From positions 1 through 5,750 of the forward strand of contig NZ_CAKTYH010000119.1 of assembly GCF_934632265.1 (NCBI RefSeq): a stretch of 5,750 nt of DNA. Direction: 5' to 3'. Below are positions 1-5,750 of the stretch, in pieces. The translations under genes and the position numbers were made by a program. Position 1 is the stretch's first letter, and each line of letters starts with the position of its first letter. The DNA is from an uncultured Senegalimassilia sp. (GTDB lineage: Bacteria; Actinomycetota; Coriobacteriia; Coriobacteriales; Eggerthellaceae). The notes under the pieces were generated by a model. The model was not told where the DNA came from. It did no database searches and saw nothing but the letters and a program-made list of their open reading frames with translations.

Positions 1-48
1 GCTCGCGGGCCTTCCTTATATATGGAGGCGCGCGGTGTGCCGTGCCGC
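1..48 (-). other. Non-coding segment downstream of the oxidoreductase; weak hairpin and possible ribosome binding site of the next gene
   Basis: After the TAA at 49-51 the minus strand can form an imperfect hairpin. GCCTCC (24-29) pairs with GGAAGGC (9-15) with one bulged A and an AT-rich 8-base loop (16-23). No T run follows within the window, so it is a poor terminator candidate. The same stretch holds AAGGAAGG (10-17), which would suit a ribosome binding site for a minus-strand gene starting just beyond the left edge, with at least 9 bases of spacer. The two readings compete and neither can be settled here. Confidence 0.25.
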
Positions 49-3642
<3,594 letters not shown>

Positions 3643-3649
3643 TGTGAAG

Positions 3650-3658
3650 CCCCTCTCC
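3650..3658 (-). promoter_or_regulatory. Ribosome binding site of the pyruvate oxidoreductase gene
   Basis: On the minus strand the sequence GGAGAGGGG precedes the ATG at 3642, with the 7-base spacer CTTCACA. The purine-rich run is at a normal Shine-Dalgarno distance. It supports the ATG at 3642 as the start, which also puts YPITPSS at residue 27, as expected for the family. Confidence 0.75.
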
Positions 3659-3681
3659 GCAACGATGGTTTGAAAACGCGA

Positions 3682-3707
3682 GCGGGGGCGCGCAAAACGG
3701 CCCCCGC
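3682..3707 (-). terminator. GC-rich hairpin between the two genes, terminator- or attenuator-like
   Basis: An exact 8-base inverted repeat, GCGGGGGC (3700-3707) and GCCCCCGC (3682-3689) read on the minus strand, encloses a 10-base loop. Two more C-G pairs can form inside if one base is bulged. The hairpin starts about 24 bases after the TAG of the fusion gene. On the minus strand it is followed by TCGCGTTTTC, so a four-T run comes four bases after the stem. This is weaker than a classical intrinsic terminator. On the plus strand no T run follows, which favours action on minus-strand transcripts. It could end the fusion-gene transcript, allow partial read-through into the oxidoreductase gene, or protect a 3' end. 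No convincing -35/-10 pair is visible between the stem and the ATG at 3642. Confidence 0.5.
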
Positions 3708-3730
3708 GAAATGTCGGTGTATGGAAGCTG

Positions 3731-5750
3731 CTACTTCTTCACCAGGTTCTGAAGGCCCAGCTCCTCGACGGCGGCTTCCCTCATCTTGTACTTGAGGATC
3801 TTGCCGGCGGCGTTCATGGGGTAGGACTCCACGAACTTGATGTAGCGGGGCACCTTGTGACGCGCGATGTTGCTCATCATGAACTCGCGGATCTCGGGCT
3901 CGGTCATGGTCTCGCCGTCTTTGAGGATGATGCAGGCCATGGCCTCTTCGCCGTACTTCGCGTCCGGCACGCCCACCACCTGGCAGTCGCTGACCTTGGG
4001 GTGCGTGATGACGAAGTCCTCGATCTCCTTGGGGTAGACGTTCTCGCCGCCGCGGATGATCATGTCCTTCAGGCGGCCGGTGGCCACGAAGCAGCCGCGC
4101 TCGTCGCGCATGAGCAGGTCGCCGGAGTGCAGCCAGCCGTTCTCGTCAACCGTCTTGAAGGTGGCGTTGGGCATCTTGTAGTAGCCCTTCATGATGTTGT
4201 AGCCGCGCGAGCAGAACTCGCCGATCTGGCCGTCAGGCAGCTCCTCGCCGGTTTCAGGGTCGATGATCTTGCACTGCACGTGCGGGAACGCGTAGCCGAC
4301 GGTCTCGGTGCGCAGGTCGAGCGGGTCGGTCCAGGCGCTCATGGTGGAACCCGGGGCCGATTCGGTCTGGCCGTACACCGACACGATGCCGGTCATGTTC
4401 ATCTCGTCGGGCTGTGCAGCGCGCTTCATGAGCTCGGGCGGGCAGCCGGCGCCGGCCATGATGCCGGTGCGCATGTGGCTGAAGTCGGTCTTGCGGTAGT
4501 CGGCGTGGTTGAACATGGCGATGAACATGGTGGGCACGCCGTTGAACGCGGTGACCTTCTCCTGCGTGATGCAGTGCAGCGACGCCTTCGCGCTGAAGTA
4601 GGGCATGGGGCACATGGTGGCGCCGTGGGTCATGGACGACGTCATGGACAGCGTCATGCCGAAGCAGTGGAACATGGGCACGTGGATCATGAAGCGGTCC
4701 GCGGTGGACAGGCCCATGCGGTCGCCGATGCACTTGCCGTCGTTGACGACGTTGCGATGCGTGAGCATGACGCCCTTGGGGAAGCCCGTGGTGCCCGAGG
4801 TGTACTGCATGTTGCACACGTCGTCGGGGCGCACCTCGGCGGCCATGCGCTGGACCTTCTCAAGCGGCACCAGCTCGGAGCGCTCCATGGCCTGCTCGAA
4901 GTTCAGGCAGCCGGGCATGTCGAAGCCGACGGTGATGACGTTGCGCAGGAAGGGAAGGCGCTTGCAGTGCAACGGGTCGCCGGGCTTGGTGTCGGCGATT
5001 TCCGGGCACAGGTCGTTGATGATCTGGCGGTAGTTGGAATCCAGCGCGCTGTCGATCATGACCAGCGTGTGCGTGTCGGACTGGCGCAGCAGGTACTCGG
5101 CCTCGTGGACCTTGTACGCGGTGTTCACCGTGACCAACACTGCGCCGATCTTCGTGGCGGCCCAGAACGTGATGTACCAGGCGGGCACGTTGGTGGCCCA
5201 GATGGCCACCTTGCTGCCGGGCTTGACGCCCATCGACACGAGCGCGCGGGCGAAGGTGTCCACGTCGTCGCGGAACTCCTCGTAGGTGCGCGTGTAGTCC
5301 AGCGTGGTGTACTTGAAGCAGTACTGGTCGGGGAAGCACTCGACCATCTTGTCGAGCACCTGCGGGAAGGTCAGGTCGATGAGCTCGTCCTTTTTCCACA
5401 CGTACTCGCCGGTGCCGTCGTGGTTGAGGTAGAGCGTGCGGCGCTTGCCGCGGGTGTCCTCGAACTGCTCCATGTAGTTGACGTAGTGGGGGAAGATGAC
5501 CTCCATGTCGGTGAGGTCGGCCATCCACGCGGGGTCCCACTCAAGCGACACGAAGCCGTCGTAGTCGATGGAGGACAGCGCGCGAACCACCTCGTCGATG
5601 GGCAGGGTGCCTTCGCCCACCAGGTTGAAGGAGCCGTCGTCGTCGGAGTCGCGCATGTGCACGTGCTTGACGTAGGCGCCCAGGTTCTTGATGGTGGTCG
5701 CCGGGCTTTCGCCGCCCACGCGGTAGACGTTGTGGACGTCCCACAGGGCG
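3731..5750 (-). CDS. Fusion protein: sugar-phosphate isomerase-like TIM barrel (C-terminal part) + ANL acyl-CoA ligase; 5' end outside window
   Basis: The frame is open to the right edge; before the GTG at 5719 it reads ALWDVHNVYR, so that GTG is internal and the true start lies outside. The visible barrel part (about 5464-5750) has the xylose-isomerase-like signature WDVHN (Asp and His, 5732-5740), HVHMRDS (5645-5665), GEGTLP and SLEWDP (Glu at 5540-5542). These match the metal and substrate residues of sugar epimerases such as D-tagatose 3-epimerase; one further ligand should lie beyond the edge. From about 5460 an entire adenylate-forming domain follows: P-loop YTSGTTGFPKG (4772-4804), HVPMFHCFGM, GVPTMF, YGQTE (4361-4375), WLHSGDL (Asp at 4118-4120), GRLKDMIIRGGENVYPKEIE and the A10 lysine of NAAGKIL (3800-3802). 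It should convert a carboxylate, ATP and CoA to acyl-CoA, AMP and PPi; the family resembles medium/long-chain fatty acyl-CoA ligases (ACSF2/FadD type), but the substrate cannot be read. The ligase part, about 575 residues, is normal length. The stop is TAG. Confidence 0.9.
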   Translation of the reverse strand, partial: ALWDVHNVYRVGGESPATTIKNLGAYVKHVHMRDSDDDGSFNLVGEGTLPIDEVVRALSSIDYDGFVSLEWDPAWMADLTDMEVIFPHYVNYMEQFEDTRGKRRTLYLNHDGTGEYVWKKDELIDLTFPQVLDKMVECFPDQYCFKYTTLDYTRTYEEFRDDVDTFARALVSMGVKPGSKVAIWATNVPAWYITFWAATKIGAVLVTVNTAYKVHEAEYLLRQSDTHTLVMIDSALDSNYRQIINDLCPEIADTKPGDPLHCKRLPFLRNVITVGFDMPGCLNFEQAMERSELVPLEKVQRMAAEVRPDDVCNMQYTSGTTGFPKGVMLTHRNVVNDGKCIGDRMGLSTADRFMIHVPMFHCFGMTLSMTSSMTHGATMCPMPYFSAKASLHCITQEKVTAFNGVPTMFIAMFNHADYRKTDFSHMRTGIMAGAGCPPELMKRAAQPDEMNMTGIVSVYGQTESAPGSTMSAWTDPLDLRTETVGYAFPHVQCKIIDPETGEELPDGQIGEFCSRGYNIMKGYYKMPNATFKTVDENGWLHSGDLLMRDERGCFVATGRLKDMIIRGGENVYPKEIEDFVITHPKVSDCQVVGVPDAKYGEEAMACIILKDGETMTEPEIREFMMSNIARHKVPRYIKFVESYPMNAAGKILKYKMREAAVEELGLQNLVKK

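Noticed and set aside
16..23. TATATA at the left edge as a -10 promoter element on the minus strand.
   Set aside because: No -35-like sequence lies at the right distance; the bases there are GC-rich. The AT bases are as likely the loop of the imperfect hairpin.
3643..3730. A small gene, riboswitch or dedicated promoter in the gap between the two genes.
   Set aside because: The 88 bases hold only the hairpin and the ribosome binding site. There is no short frame with its own ribosome binding site and no clear -35/-10 pair, and the space is too short for a known riboswitch together with a promoter.
5471..5504. A separate ligase gene starting at an ATG near 5473 or 5504.
   Set aside because: The bases upstream of these ATG codons show no Shine-Dalgarno sequence, and the frame is continuous with the barrel domain.
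4254..5540. Further open frames of about 190-230 residues on the minus strand inside the ligase gene, and plus-strand frames of 60-140 residues opposite it.
   Set aside because: They overlap the conserved ligase in other frames. Their translations are Arg/His/Pro-rich or Met/Ser-rich with no domain, as expected of shadows in high-GC DNA.
5717..5719. GTG as the start of the ligase gene.
   Set aside because: The frame stays open to the edge and the codons before it (ALWDVHNVYR) belong to the barrel motif, so the GTG is an internal valine.

Overview
The window is high-GC DNA with two large genes, both on the minus strand, that fill almost all of it. Three things suggest a strictly anaerobic high-GC actinobacterium: strong G/C preference at codon third positions, a ferredoxin-dependent pyruvate oxidoreductase in place of a pyruvate dehydrogenase, and the style of the acyl-CoA ligase. 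A gut-type member of the Coriobacteriia/Eggerthellaceae is the best guess. This is an inference from protein character, not from a marker gene.

Layout in the direction of transcription (right to left). From the right edge to 3731 lies a 5'-truncated gene for a two-domain protein. Its visible N-terminal part (about 5464-5750) is the C-terminal end of a xylose-isomerase-like TIM barrel (sugar phosphate isomerase/epimerase type). It continues without a stop into a complete ANL-superfamily acyl-CoA ligase (about 5460-3731). Positions 3730-3643 are an 88-base gap with a strong GC hairpin and the ribosome binding site of the next gene. Positions 3642-49 encode a complete single-chain pyruvate:ferredoxin (flavodoxin) oxidoreductase of 1197 residues. 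Positions 1-48 are non-coding, with a weak imperfect hairpin and a possible ribosome binding site for a gene beyond the left edge.

The two proteins share coenzyme A chemistry. The ligase would activate a carboxylic acid to its acyl-CoA at the cost of ATP. The oxidoreductase interconverts pyruvate and acetyl-CoA and delivers low-potential electrons to ferredoxin or flavodoxin. Whether they form one operon is uncertain, because the hairpin between them could end or attenuate transcription.

The most unusual object is the TIM barrel-acyl-CoA ligase fusion. The second is a set of residue changes in the oxidoreductase, notably a Cys-Lys-Cys in the DRTKEPG-like motif of its middle region, while the recognised catalytic and cluster residues are kept. 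I saw no mobile element, CRISPR array, RNA gene or long repeat.
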